Assembly: GCF_041435215.1 (NCBI RefSeq) | Contig: NZ_CP108394.1 | Location: forward strand, 11,036,001-11,100,000 | Direction of reading: 5' to 3' | Origin: Streptomyces sp. NBC_01314 | GTDB lineage: Bacteria > Actinomycetota > Actinomycetes > Streptomycetales > Streptomycetaceae | Length of the DNA: 64,000 nucleotides | Part shown: piece after piece, positions 43,266 through 52,126 of the stretch | Layout of the letters: each line of letters begins with the position of its first letter | Position numbering within the stretch: the stretch's first letter is position 1 | Made by a program: the position numbers and the translations under genes | The notes under the pieces: generated by a model | Told to the model about the DNA's origin: nothing | Databases searched by the model: none | Seen by the model: the letters and a program-made list of their open reading frames with translations, nothing else

Positions 43266-44798
43266 TCAGTGGGCGATCACGGGGATCTTCATCTGGTCCT
43301 CGGCACCCTCGCCGGAGGCCGGACCGACTTCCGGCTTGCCGGTATTGATGAAGGTGACGGCGATCGTCGCGGCGAGCACGAGGATGCCGACGGCGAACCA
43401 GATCGCGTTGGTGTACCCGTGCACCTGGCCCTCCAGCTGGACCAGCTGCTGCTGAGCCTGGGAACCGGCGCCGCCGATGTGGTCCTTGATGTACGCGGTC
43501 GTCGCCGAGGCGGCGATCGTGTTCAGCAGGGCCGTACCGATCGCGCCGCCCACCTGCTGCGAGGTGTTGACCATCGCGGAGGCGACACCGGAGTCACGCG
43601 GCTCGACACCGTGCGTGGACAAGGAGAGGGCGGGCATGAACGCCGTACCCATGCCGAGGCCGAGCAGCACCAGCCCCGGCAGGATGACACTGGCGTACGA
43701 GGTGCCGATCTCCAGCTGGGTGAGGAACAGCATGCCGGTCCCGGCGACCAGGAAGCCCGGAGCCATCAGCAGGCGCGGGGGAACCCGGGTCAACAGGCGG
43801 GTGCCGATCTGCGTAGAGCCCACCATCAGGCCGCCGATCAACGGCAGGAAGGCGAAGCCGGTCTTGACCGGCGAGTAGCCCAGCACGAGCTGCAGGTAGT
43901 AGGTCAGGAAGAGGAACAGGCCGAACAACGCGATGATCGCAAGGCCGAGGGAGATGTAGACGCCTCCGCGGTTGCGCTCGGTGATGACGCGCAGCGGCAG
44001 CAGCGGGGCCTTGACCCTGGACTCGGTAAGGACGAACGCTGCGAGCAGCACGACCGACGCGACGAACAGGCCGACGGTCGTGGAGTCGCCCCAGCCGTCG
44101 GACTCGGCGCGGGTGAAGGCGTAGACCAGCGTGACCAGACCGAGGATGGACAGGACGACGCCCGGGATGTCGAGCGGCGAACGGTTGCGGCTGCCGGCCG
44201 GCTCACGGATGACGAAGTACGCGCCCACGGCCGCGATGACCGCGAACGGGATGTTCACGAAGAACGTCCAGCGCCAGTCGAGGTACTCGGTGAGCACGCC
44301 GCCGAGGATGAAGCCCACGGCGCCGCCGCCACCGGCGATCGCACCGTAGATGCCGAACGCCTTGGCGCGCTCCTTGGGCTCCGTGAACATCACGGCGAGC
44401 AGCGAGAGCGCGGCGGGCGCGAGCAGCGCGCCGAACGCACCCTGCAGGGCGCGGGCGCCGAGCATCATCGCCTCGTTGGTGGCCGCGCCGCCGAGGGCGG
44501 AGGCGGCGGCGAAGCCGACCAGACCGGCGACGAAGGTGCGCTTGCGGCCCCACAGGTCGGCGATGCGGCCGCCGAAGAGCAGCAGACCGCCGAAGGCGAG
44601 GGCGTAGGCCGTGATGACCCACTGACGGTTGCCGTCGGATATGCCCAGGTCCTGCTGGGCGGAGGGCAGGGCGATGTTCACGATGGTGGCGTCCAGCACG
44701 ACCATCAGCTGGGCGAGCGCGATGAAGCTGAGCGCTTTCCAGCGGTTGGCATGGGAGTCGGCTGCCGACTTGGCGGTGGCCTGAGCTGTTTCAGACAT
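43266..44798 (-). CDS. DHA2-family drug exporter
   Basis: This 510-residue, fourteen-helix exporter has the DHA2 signature LAQLMVVLDATIVNIALPSA in helix 1, motif A (GGRIADLWGRKRTFVAG) and motif C-like GARALQGAFGALLAPAALSL. It should expel drugs or secondary metabolites with proton antiport. I choose the ATG at 44798 over the GTG 12 bases upstream; neither has a strong ribosome site. It is distinct in sequence from the exporter at 34744. SDR genes and SDR fragments flank it on both sides. Confidence 0.92.
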   Translation of the reverse strand: MSETAQATAKSAADSHANRWKALSFIALAQLMVVLDATIVNIALPSAQQDLGISDGNRQWVITAYALAFGGLLLFGGRIADLWGRKRTFVAGLVGFAAASALGGAATNEAMMLGARALQGAFGALLAPAALSLLAVMFTEPKERAKAFGIYGAIAGGGGAVGFILGGVLTEYLDWRWTFFVNIPFAVIAAVGAYFVIREPAGSRNRSPLDIPGVVLSILGLVTLVYAFTRAESDGWGDSTTVGLFVASVVLLAAFVLTESRVKAPLLPLRVITERNRGGVYISLGLAIIALFGLFLFLTYYLQLVLGYSPVKTGFAFLPLIGGLMVGSTQIGTRLLTRVPPRLLMAPGFLVAGTGMLFLTQLEIGTSYASVILPGLVLLGLGMGTAFMPALSLSTHGVEPRDSGVASAMVNTSQQVGGAIGTALLNTIAASATTAYIKDHIGGAGSQAQQQLVQLEGQVHGYTNAIWFAVGILVLAATIAVTFINTGKPEVGPASGEGAEDQMKIPVIAH

Positions 44799-45292
44799 GG
44801 GGATATCCACTTCGGGACTTCGTGGCGAAAGACGATGAGAGAAGTTCAGAGAGACAAAGCTGGAGATGAAGATCGAGACGTCGGGACATCGAGACAGGGA
44901 CTGGGACGGCTCGTCATCGTCGACCGCCGAAAACGTTGTACGAGGTGGTTACTGTTGCGACTACTGACCGGCGCCGAGCGCCGAACTAATCGATATCGAT
45001 CTGACCGACCGGATCAGTCACGCTCGTCGCATGTCCTCCACGGTCACGGCCGATCCGGGCAGTCCGGAGCGGGCGGGTGCGCGTGCGACGAACAGATCGG
45101 GGTGGTCCTGGTCAAAGTTCTTCGCGAGCATCGGACGCAGGGCGCCGACCGGCTCGTCCGCCGCCATGTGCACGAAGCCGCTCAGTGGCGGGTCATGCCG
45201 TCCCTGGCGGCGTCCACGGGCTACTCGCCTCCACCCACCTCGGGGCAGTCCAAAGCCTCCACCGATATCGGAGCGGTTCGCTGTCTGAGATC
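44799..45292. other. Promoter region of the exporter and an unassigned ORF
   Basis: About 490 bp. ATCGATATCGAT (about 44987-44998) is a 12-bp perfect palindrome upstream of the exporter and may be an operator. On the minus strand, 45023-45190 encodes GFVHMAADEPVGALRPMLAK and LFVARAPARSGLPGSAVTVE without a recognised family; it may be a remnant. Confidence 0.45.
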
Positions 45293-46108
45293 TCAGCCGG
45301 CGAGCTTGTTGCTCTTGCGGATCTGTCCGTCGAAGACCCCGGCGGGGAGGATACGGTGCGCCGCGCTGACGAGCCGGGCTTGCCGGCCTGCGGTGTACCG
45401 CACCTTCGGCTTGGAGTCCATGGCGGCCGCGACGATCGCTTTCGCGACGACGTCGGGATCGTCGCCCTCCTCGTTGACCGCCACCGCCACCTGGTCGGCG
45501 ATGCGCCGCTGCTCCGCGTAGATCCGCATGGGCATGTCGGGTGCGACGGTGTTCGCCTCGAACGCGGATTTGGTACCGCCCGGCTGGACGATGAGGGCCC
45601 GGACCCCGTGTTCGCGGATCTCGTGGTCCAGGGACTCGGTGTATCCCTCGAGCGCGTGCTTGGACGCTGAGTAGTTGGCCATGTAGGGCGCGGGGAGGAA
45701 CCCGAGGACGGACGAGATGTTGATGATGCGCCCGCTTCCCTGGGCGCGCATGTGCGGGAGAACGGCCTTGGTCATGCGCATCACACCGAAGACGTTGATG
45801 TTGAAGAGGCGCTGGGACTGGGCGAGGGAGTTCTCCTCGTCGGCGCCCGAGGAGCCGATGCCGGCGTTGTTGACCAGGACGTCGATCCGCCCGAACCTCT
45901 CGATCACCTGCTCGACCGCGGCGGCGACCGAATCGTCGCTGCCCACGTCGAGGGCGAGGAACGTCACGCCATCGTGACGGTCGGCTCCCGACGTTTTCCG
46001 GCTTGTTCCCACCGTCTCGAAACCCGCTGCGGCGAGCGCGAGGGCGGCCGCCTTTCCGATACCGGTGGACGCACCTGTCACGAGTGCCACCGGCTGAGTT
46101 GTCGCCAT
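45293..46108 (-). CDS. Short-chain dehydrogenase/reductase
   Basis: This 271-residue classical SDR has LVTGASTGIGKAAALALAAA (cofactor site, about residues 10-29), NNAG (about 85), a conserved active-site Ser in RIINISSVLG and YSASK (about 150). Its length and C-terminus (ILPAGVFDGQIRKSNKLAG) fit the oxidoreductases often paired with TetR regulators. Two related C-terminal fragments lie at 42861-43246. GGAG precedes the ATG at 46108. Repeated TACG-type boxes upstream suggest repressor control. Confidence 0.92.
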   Translation of the reverse strand: MATTQPVALVTGASTGIGKAAALALAAAGFETVGTSRKTSGADRHDGVTFLALDVGSDDSVAAAVEQVIERFGRIDVLVNNAGIGSSGADEENSLAQSQRLFNINVFGVMRMTKAVLPHMRAQGSGRIINISSVLGFLPAPYMANYSASKHALEGYTESLDHEIREHGVRALIVQPGGTKSAFEANTVAPDMPMRIYAEQRRIADQVAVAVNEEGDDPDVVAKAIVAAAMDSKPKVRYTAGRQARLVSAAHRILPAGVFDGQIRKSNKLAG

Positions 46109-46126
46109 CACGAGCTCCCTTGGGTT

Positions 46127-46185
46127 TGGAGTACGTCCGTATGTCTTACGGTCGTATGTCTTACGTTCGTACGACCATATGGGGG
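46127..46185. promoter_or_regulatory. Array of TACG boxes upstream of the SDR
   Basis: CGTATGTCTTACG occurs at 46138-46150 and again at 46153-46165, a 15-bp period. Each is bounded by CGTA/TACG, and related TACGTCCGT and CGTACGACC motifs flank them. This is typical of TetR-class operator repeats. No matching regulator gene lies immediately adjacent. Confidence 0.6.
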
Positions 46186-46570
46186 TCGTCGGTCGATGGC
46201 AAGTGGTCGCGTCCGCTGATTCGAGAAGGATGCGGGAAACGTGGGGTGCGGTACGGGAAAGACCACGAGCAGACGACGAGCCGGAACCGCCGGCTGACGT
46301 CTGCGCACTCGCCGCCGGCGCCAGGCGCAGGAAACGCGCGGGAATGCTCCTGGGAACCCGAACTCGAAGCCGCCCAGGGCGTCACGCACCGCTGAGCCGG
46401 CGACCGCACCAGCGGCCCCGCTTAATCCGCTTCATTCGCGAAGGTCTGTGCCGCGCCGACGGCAGCGCGGCCTATCTCCTTCTTCGGCTCCCCGGACCAT
46501 CGGCGGCGAACGCGTCTCGTCTACGGAGGGTGCGCCTGAGGAAATCCCCGGCGACTTCGCCCGACTGAGC

Positions 46571-46810
46571 ATGATCGAGGTCATGGCGAAGACTGAGGCG
46601 CGGTTGGCTGCGCTCGCGGAGCTCCGAGAGGATCTCGACACCGGCGCGTGGGTGCCAGATGAGTACGAGCGCGTTATGGCCGTGGCGGTGCGGGCAGAGG
46701 GGCGGGGCAAGCGCGGATGCCGTCGGGGCCGGGCTGCGGGCGGCCGGCCCCGACGGGACGGACGGCTCGTGCTGGTCGCGGCCAGTGCGGGTACACGCTG
46801 GACGGCCTGA
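46571..46810 (+). CDS. Small hypothetical ORF, uncertain
   Basis: An ATG frame of 79 residues begins IEVMAKTEARLAALAELRED and LDTGAWVPDEYERVMAVAV, which looks like a helical protein. It then becomes Arg/Gly-rich (from about residue 45), probably after decay. No ribosome site is convincing and no family is recognised. Confidence 0.3.
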   Translation: MIEVMAKTEARLAALAELREDLDTGAWVPDEYERVMAVAVRAEGRGKRGCRRGRAAGGRPRRDGRLVLVAASAGTRWTA

Positions 46811-46957
46811 GCCTCACACGCCACCACCCGCCGCGAACGCGAGGTCACCACTGATACGAGCATCGGCCGGATCGCAGGCGACCTCATCATCTGGCTGGGC
46901 CGCCCGCGGCTTCCCCGGACAGTCAACTCGACAGACCAGCCCGTTCTAAAACACGGC

Positions 46958-47329
46958 CTAGTTCCCTGAGGTCTCGTCCAGAGAAAGCTCAAACGTGCTG
47001 CCATCGGGCGGGTTATTGAGAATCTGGAATATAACCTCTCTCCAGTCCGCGTACGGAGCAACGGAGAAGCTGACCTTAAACTTTTGGTCAACCGCCCACC
47101 ACCAGTTGCTGGTGTGGCAGCGACCCTTCGCGATCGTGCCAGCCAGGGTGTACGTTACTTGATCGCCGTTCTGGTTCTTTCCGTTGATTGAGCACTGCAT
47201 ATCCCCGTTCGCGAAGTTGCAGATCCTGATCTTGACATTGCTGTTAGTCGCGGCCTGTGCGGTACTGGACATGGCCAGGCCGGTGATGCTGGCAGAAGCG
47301 AGAGCGACTGCCATTGTCATGTGTGACAT
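46958..47329 (-). CDS. Small secreted protein of unknown function
   Basis: This 123-residue protein has a Sec signal (about residues 1-27, TMAVALASASITGLAMSSTA then QAA). The mature part of about 95 residues is Trp-rich with two Cys pairs (VKIRICNFANGDMQCSING and IAKGRCHTSNWWWAVDQKF) and a beta-strand pattern. Codon use is visibly less GC-biased than its neighbours (many A/T third positions), suggesting recent acquisition. A longer start at 47407 is possible but would bury the signal. The role is unknown; an extracellular binding or antagonistic protein would fit. Confidence 0.75.
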   Translation of the reverse strand: MSHMTMAVALASASITGLAMSSTAQAATNSNVKIRICNFANGDMQCSINGKNQNGDQVTYTLAGTIAKGRCHTSNWWWAVDQKFKVSFSVAPYADWREVIFQILNNPPDGSTFELSLDETSGN

Positions 47330-47407
47330 CTTGGTCGTTTTATTGCGTGCCTCACTCTTGGATGATCCAGTGGGGGTGGGGGTGATGGCGCGAAATGGGC
47401 GGCCCAT

Positions 47408-47928
47408 GGCGCTTTCTCGGACCTGAGCGGCCTATCCTGACGAAATGACTGGCGAGGGCGGCAGCCGTACAGGCGCCCGGCACCCCTCAGTGTGTTTCTC
47501 ATGGGGATTGTCATTCTTTGATGGGGGTAGAGATCGGGAGCGCAGGCGGTCGACACCGATGGTCTGGACGTCGGCGGGGACGTGCACCTTCAGGTAGGGC
47601 TCGGCCGACGCCGCCACAACTGCCTTTGCGTGGCCGCAGCCATAACCATCAGGAGCGCGACATCCGGTGATCGCCATCGTCAAGTCGCCTTCGGTGAGGG
47701 GCGCGAGTGCACTGATTGCGCCCGACGTTACGGCTGAAGGGATGGAAGCGGATCCGTCACCGTATCTGTCACGGAGTTGCCTGCGATGTGCTGGCTTCGT
47801 GTCAGTGGCGGTCGTTCAGGAAGAACCATGTACCTGCTGGTGGTCGGCCTGTGGCTCTGGTTGGCCGCTGACACGAAAATCGAGGCGATGAACCGTCGAT
47901 CAGGACGAGGTCACCACATCGACCCGGT
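47408..47928. other. Intergenic region with a weak minus-strand ORF
   Basis: About 520 bp. The frame 47432-47683 on the minus strand (TGCRAPDGYGCGHAKAVVAA, EPYLKVHVPADVQTIGVDRL) could be a small protein but has no supporting ribosome site or family. Nothing else is supported. Confidence 0.35.
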
Positions 47929-48894
47929 CTACTCGCTGGGGAGCCCCCCGGCGGCGAGTGCTCGCGCGTACGCCTCACGATCCATCAGAGGGAGCTCGCC
48001 AGTGGCGTCCGTGGTGGCGATGTATGCAAGCATCCGCCGCTGAGCTTCCTTCGATTGATCTCTGACCAGGAACTCGCCATGCTCGAACTGCAAGCCGTCC
48101 TCGAGCGACAGGGTGCTGCCGAAGTTGATGGATCGCTTGATGGCTCCGAGGGACTTCTTCGAGCGCAGGCTCAGATACTCCGCGCGCTCGATCGACCGTG
48201 CGAGGACCTTCTCCTGTGGCACCACCTCGTCGACCACACCGAGCGAGAGAGCCTCCGCAGGCGTGAACGGCCTGCCCTCGAGAATGGAGAGCAACGCCTG
48301 CTGAGTACCGATCAGACGAGGCAGTCGCTGAGAGCCGCCGCCACCCGGTGTCAGTGCGAGCAGGACTTCTGTCAGGCCGATGACATGCTCCCCGTCCGCC
48401 ATGATGCGCAGATCACAGGCAAGTGCCATTTCCGTGCCGACGGCAAGTGCCGAACCGTTGAGCGCCGCGACGAAGATGGTGCCGCTTGCCTGCATCTTCA
48501 GGAAGGTGGCATGGAAGCCGTCGAGCTGCAGAAGTGTCTTGAGCCGGGTCATCCCCGCGAGCGTTCTGACAACCGGCACTCGGTTGATGAGTCGCCCCGT
48601 GCGCGTTGCCAGCTGGGCCATGCGCGTGTTGATCGGCGGGAATCCAGTGCCACCTTTTTGTAGCCAGCGCACATCAGAATGACTCAAGAAGCGGTCAGGG
48701 TGCGTACCGGTGAAGACGACCGCGCGGATGTCCGGATCGCGGTCTGCACGATCGACCAACTCTTTCAGCTGCTTGGACATCTCGGTATCGAACAACGCAT
48801 GCGGGCCTCCGTCGAGACGAGCGACAAGCACCCCTGCGTGGCCCTCGACGTCAATATGTCCTGCGGGCTGCGAGTTACTTCGCGACGTGTCCAT
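47929..48894 (-). CDS. Enoyl-CoA hydratase/isomerase-family protein
   Basis: This 321-residue crotonase-fold protein has an acyl-CoA oxyanion segment (VFTGTHPDRFLSHSDVRWL, about residue 70) and FVAALNGSALAVGTEMALAC (about 150-170) with the conserved ALACDLRIMADG. ALGVVDEVV-type residues near 230 (LSLGVVDEVVPQEKVL) mark the C-terminal half. It is longer than typical hydratases (about 260) through N-terminal and mid insertions. The catalytic Glu pair is not clearly both present, so hydratase activity is uncertain. CCGGAGGA precedes the ATG at 48894. It is divergent from the LuxR gene. Confidence 0.85.
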   Translation of the reverse strand: MDTSRSNSQPAGHIDVEGHAGVLVARLDGGPHALFDTEMSKQLKELVDRADRDPDIRAVVFTGTHPDRFLSHSDVRWLQKGGTGFPPINTRMAQLATRTGRLINRVPVVRTLAGMTRLKTLLQLDGFHATFLKMQASGTIFVAALNGSALAVGTEMALACDLRIMADGEHVIGLTEVLLALTPGGGGSQRLPRLIGTQQALLSILEGRPFTPAEALSLGVVDEVVPQEKVLARSIERAEYLSLRSKKSLGAIKRSINFGSTLSLEDGLQFEHGEFLVRDQSKEAQRRMLAYIATTDATGELPLMDREAYARALAAGGLPSE

Positions 48895-49210
48895 GCGGTC
48901 CTCCGGTGAGTTGGCTGTGGTCGACGGTTTCCGGCGCTCGCGCGGGTCACGCTCCTCCTGAGACGGCGACGCAATCTGTGCGCAGGGGGCGTGCCGGCCC
49001 GGCGGTTCTGTCCTTGCTTCCAGTTTCGGTGATCGCGGTCGCCATGTCGTCTCCCGCGGTGCGCGCGCGAGTGCGCTGACCAGGCCCGACTCTACGGACA
49101 GCGAGCCGCAAGCGAATCGGTCATCGAATCGGTCATGGAACCGGCAAATCACGTGGAACGCGGGTGCTGGAGTGGCTCGGGGCGTCGTATCCCCTTAAGA
49201 TTTCAAGGAA
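48895..49210. other. Divergent promoter region of enoyl-CoA hydratase and LuxR regulator
   Basis: About 315 bp between divergent genes. I found no clear long palindrome. The LuxR ribosome site AAGGAA at 49205-49210 is unusually close to its ATG. Confidence 0.45.
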
Positions 49211-51982
49211 ATGAACCTATACGGACGGCGCCAGGAGCAGGCGGCCCTTGACCGGATCCTTGACGGTGCCCGGCAGGGCGACGGGGCGACGCTGGTGTTG
49301 TGGGGTGACCCCGGCATCGGTAAGAGCGCCCTGCTGGAATACGTGGCCGAGACAGCCGCCGTGGACTTCACTGTCCTGCGGTGCGGGGGTACTCGTCTGG
49401 AGTCGGGGCTGGCGTTCGCCGCGCTGCACGAACTGCTGTGGCCGGTGGCGGAGCGGATCAGTGCGCTTCCGCAGCCGCAGGCCAAGGCCCTGAACGGGGC
49501 GCTCGGGATGAGCGACGACATGGCGGACCGGTTTCTGATCGGTGTGGCCGTACTGACGCTGGTCGGCGAGCTGGCCAGGGAACGGCCGGTGCTCATCGTC
49601 GCCGACGACGCCCAATGGCTCGACGAGCCCTCCGCACAGTGCCTGGCCTTCGTCGCGCGCCGCCTGCGCAACGAGCCGGTGGTCATGTTCCTCACCGGCC
49701 ACGACGACCCCGTCGACGGGCCCTGGGAGAGCCTGGCGGCCCTGGAGGTGGGGGAGCTGGGCGACCAGGACGCCCGGCTCCTCGCCCGTGCGGTCGCCCC
49801 GCACGCGGACGAGGCGGTGATCCGCCGCACCATCCGCGCGGCAGCCGGAAATCCCCTCGCACTCCAGGAGCTGACCACGTCCGAGGCGGCCGGCGACATC
49901 TCGACGCACCCTCTCCCCGATGAGCGGATCGCCCTCGGGCCACGCCTGCGCCGTGCCTTCCGCGCCCGGATCGAGAGGCTGTCCGCGCCCGCCCGCACCG
50001 CGCTCCTCCTCGCCGCCGCCGACGACCGCAGCGATCGCACCACCATCGGCCAGGCCGGCCTTGCACTCGGCCTCGACGCAGCTGTATGGGACGAGGCGCT
50101 GCACTCGGGCCTGCTCACCACGGGCTCGCACGGGCGGATCCGCTTCCGCCACCCACTGATGGAGGCCGTGGTCTACGAGGAAGCACCGCCCGCGGACCGC
50201 CAGGCCGTGCATCATGCCCTCGCCACCGCACTGACCGGCGAGAACGCCGACGAACTGCGCCCCTGGCACCTCGCCGCAGCACTGGAAGCCGTGGGCCGCA
50301 CCGACGAGGAAGTCGCCCGGCTGCTGGAGGAGTCGGCCCACCGCTCCTGGCAGCGCGGCGGCTGCGCCACCGCGGCCCGCGCCCTGCGCCGCGCGGCGAA
50401 ACTGTCCCCCGCAAGGGACGACGCGGCCAGACGACTGGCTCACGGAGCGGGGGCGGCCTGGGAGGCCGGCCACGTCGACGCGGCGCGGGCCATGCTGGAG
50501 CAGGCCGAAAGACTCACCTCCCCATCCACCGTCGCCGACCTCAGCCAGGGACTGCGCGGACTGATCGAGTTCGCGCACGGCGACCTGGAAACCGCCTGCC
50601 GCCAGCTGACCCGCGACATGGAGCGAGTGGCCGATCCCGGACAGGCGTTCAAACTCGGCAGCATGGCCCTGCGGGCAGCCTGGGCAGCCAGCCACGGCAC
50701 ACTGCAACGCGAAGCGCTCCAACGACTCCAGCACCGACTCCCGCAAGGAGACTTCCCCAACGCCGACCTGCTGCCGCTGCTGCGCCAATGGTGGACCGAG
50801 GAACACGACGGCCACGCCGATGACCGCGACCAGGTGGTGACCTCTGTCGCGGACACCCTCACCCGGCTCAGCGGCAGTTCCTGGCTCCTGATGCCACCGG
50901 CACCGCTGGCACTGGCCTGGGGCATCGAATCCGCCCTGCAGGAGGCGCTCCGCCGCGAGAGCGACAGGCTGCGGCACACGGACCAGGTCACCGCCCTGAC
51001 CCAGGCACTGGCCCAGACCGTCGCCCTCGACATCGTGCAAGGCTCCTGGACCTCGGCCACGGCGAACGCCCTTGAAGGGCTCCAGGTCGCCGAGGGCACC
51101 GGCGACGACCACTTGGCGGCGCAGTGCCGCGCCACTCTCGGATGGCTGGCAGCCGCGCGAGGCGATGAGCAGACCGTCGCTGACGTCGCCGCCCGGTTCA
51201 CCGAGGTATGGGTGCCGCGTGGGGTGCGCATCTTCAGCGCCTGCGCGGAGTGGAACCTCGGCATGTCGGCGCTCTTCGCCGGCCGGGCCGAGGAAGCACT
51301 GGACCGCCTGGTCCGGCTGAGCGAGCACGGACACCACGCCGCACACCCCACCATCGCCGTGCTCGCCGCGCCGGACACCGCCGAGGCCGCCCTCCAGGCA
51401 GGACAGCGGGAGACGGCCGAGGAACAGGCACGGCTGCTGCGGCGGTTGGCCGAGCGGACCAACGCGGCGTGGGCGATCTCCGCGACCCACCTCGTCCACG
51501 CACTGCTCGCATCGGGCGCGGACACGGAGAAGCACTTCCGGCTTGCCCTGGAGGTCCCCAAAGCCGCGTCTCGGCCCTTCAACTACGCCCGCACCCGCCT
51601 GCTGTACGGCGAATGGCTACGACGGGCCCGCCGCCGTACCGACGCCCGGACACAACTGGCCGAAGCCGCGGACACCTTCCAGCGACTCGACGCGGCACCC
51701 CTGCTCGCCCGCACACGGGCCGAACAGGAGCTGACCGGGCAACAACCGCGCCGCGACTCCGCACCGGCCCGGGAAACCGCAGCCATCCTCACGGCCCAGG
51801 AGCTGAGAGTCGCACGGCTGGCCGCGCAAGGACTCACCAACCGGGAGATCGGGGCACAGCTGCTGATCAGTCCTCGTACGGTGGGTCATCACCTGGCCAA
51901 CGTCTTCCCCAAACTCGGGATCGTCTCCCGCGCCGACCTCGCGCGCGTCGACTTCGAGGACGGACTGCATCTGATCGGCTGA
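49211..51982 (+). CDS. LAL-type LuxR regulator (AAA ATPase plus HTH)
   Basis: This 923-residue large ATP-binding LuxR regulator has an N-terminal P-loop with Walker A GDPGIGKS at residues 32-39 and Walker B VLIVADDAQWLDE at about 127-140. A long helical middle of TPR-like repeats (about 330-830) follows, and a C-terminal LuxR HTH (about 858-915) with LTAQELRVARLAAQGLTNRE and LLISPRTVGHHLANVF. LAL proteins activate catabolic or antibiotic genes in response to ligand and ATP. AAGGAA abuts the ATG, so initiation may be weak. The divergent enoyl-CoA hydratase is a possible target. Confidence 0.93.
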   Translation: MNLYGRRQEQAALDRILDGARQGDGATLVLWGDPGIGKSALLEYVAETAAVDFTVLRCGGTRLESGLAFAALHELLWPVAERISALPQPQAKALNGALGMSDDMADRFLIGVAVLTLVGELARERPVLIVADDAQWLDEPSAQCLAFVARRLRNEPVVMFLTGHDDPVDGPWESLAALEVGELGDQDARLLARAVAPHADEAVIRRTIRAAAGNPLALQELTTSEAAGDISTHPLPDERIALGPRLRRAFRARIERLSAPARTALLLAAADDRSDRTTIGQAGLALGLDAAVWDEALHSGLLTTGSHGRIRFRHPLMEAVVYEEAPPADRQAVHHALATALTGENADELRPWHLAAALEAVGRTDEEVARLLEESAHRSWQRGGCATAARALRRAAKLSPARDDAARRLAHGAGAAWEAGHVDAARAMLEQAERLTSPSTVADLSQGLRGLIEFAHGDLETACRQLTRDMERVADPGQAFKLGSMALRAAWAASHGTLQREALQRLQHRLPQGDFPNADLLPLLRQWWTEEHDGHADDRDQVVTSVADTLTRLSGSSWLLMPPAPLALAWGIESALQEALRRESDRLRHTDQVTALTQALAQTVALDIVQGSWTSATANALEGLQVAEGTGDDHLAAQCRATLGWLAAARGDEQTVADVAARFTEVWVPRGVRIFSACAEWNLGMSALFAGRAEEALDRLVRLSEHGHHAAHPTIAVLAAPDTAEAALQAGQRETAEEQARLLRRLAERTNAAWAISATHLVHALLASGADTEKHFRLALEVPKAASRPFNYARTRLLYGEWLRRARRRTDARTQLAEAADTFQRLDAAPLLARTRAEQELTGQQPRRDSAPARETAAILTAQELRVARLAAQGLTNREIGAQLLISPRTVGHHLANVFPKLGIVSRADLARVDFEDGLHLIG

Positions 51983-52126
51983 CCGGCGGCATCCCGGGGC
52001 TGGAGCAATGCTCAGTACCTGTGGATCGGCCTCGGGGAGGCGTGCGAAGGGCGTACCTTCCCGAGTGCTCGACTGAAGGTCACCGAGTAGACCGGCGTTC
52101 GCAGCGCCTGCCGGGAAGGTAAGCCC

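Larger units (their letters stand above)
46109..46957. other. Largely non-coding interval
   Basis: About 850 bp holding the SDR operator array and the uncertain ORF at 46571. The rest shows only shadow frames. Nothing resembling an IS or RNA gene was recognised. Confidence 0.4.

Noticed and set aside
43254..45521. 755-codon plus-strand open frame
   Set aside because: It lies antisense to the intact DHA2 exporter and has Gly/Arg/Asp-rich composition with no domains; a GC-skew shadow frame.
49217..51535. 772-codon minus-strand frame
   Set aside because: Antisense to the LAL LuxR gene, which has Walker and HTH motifs.
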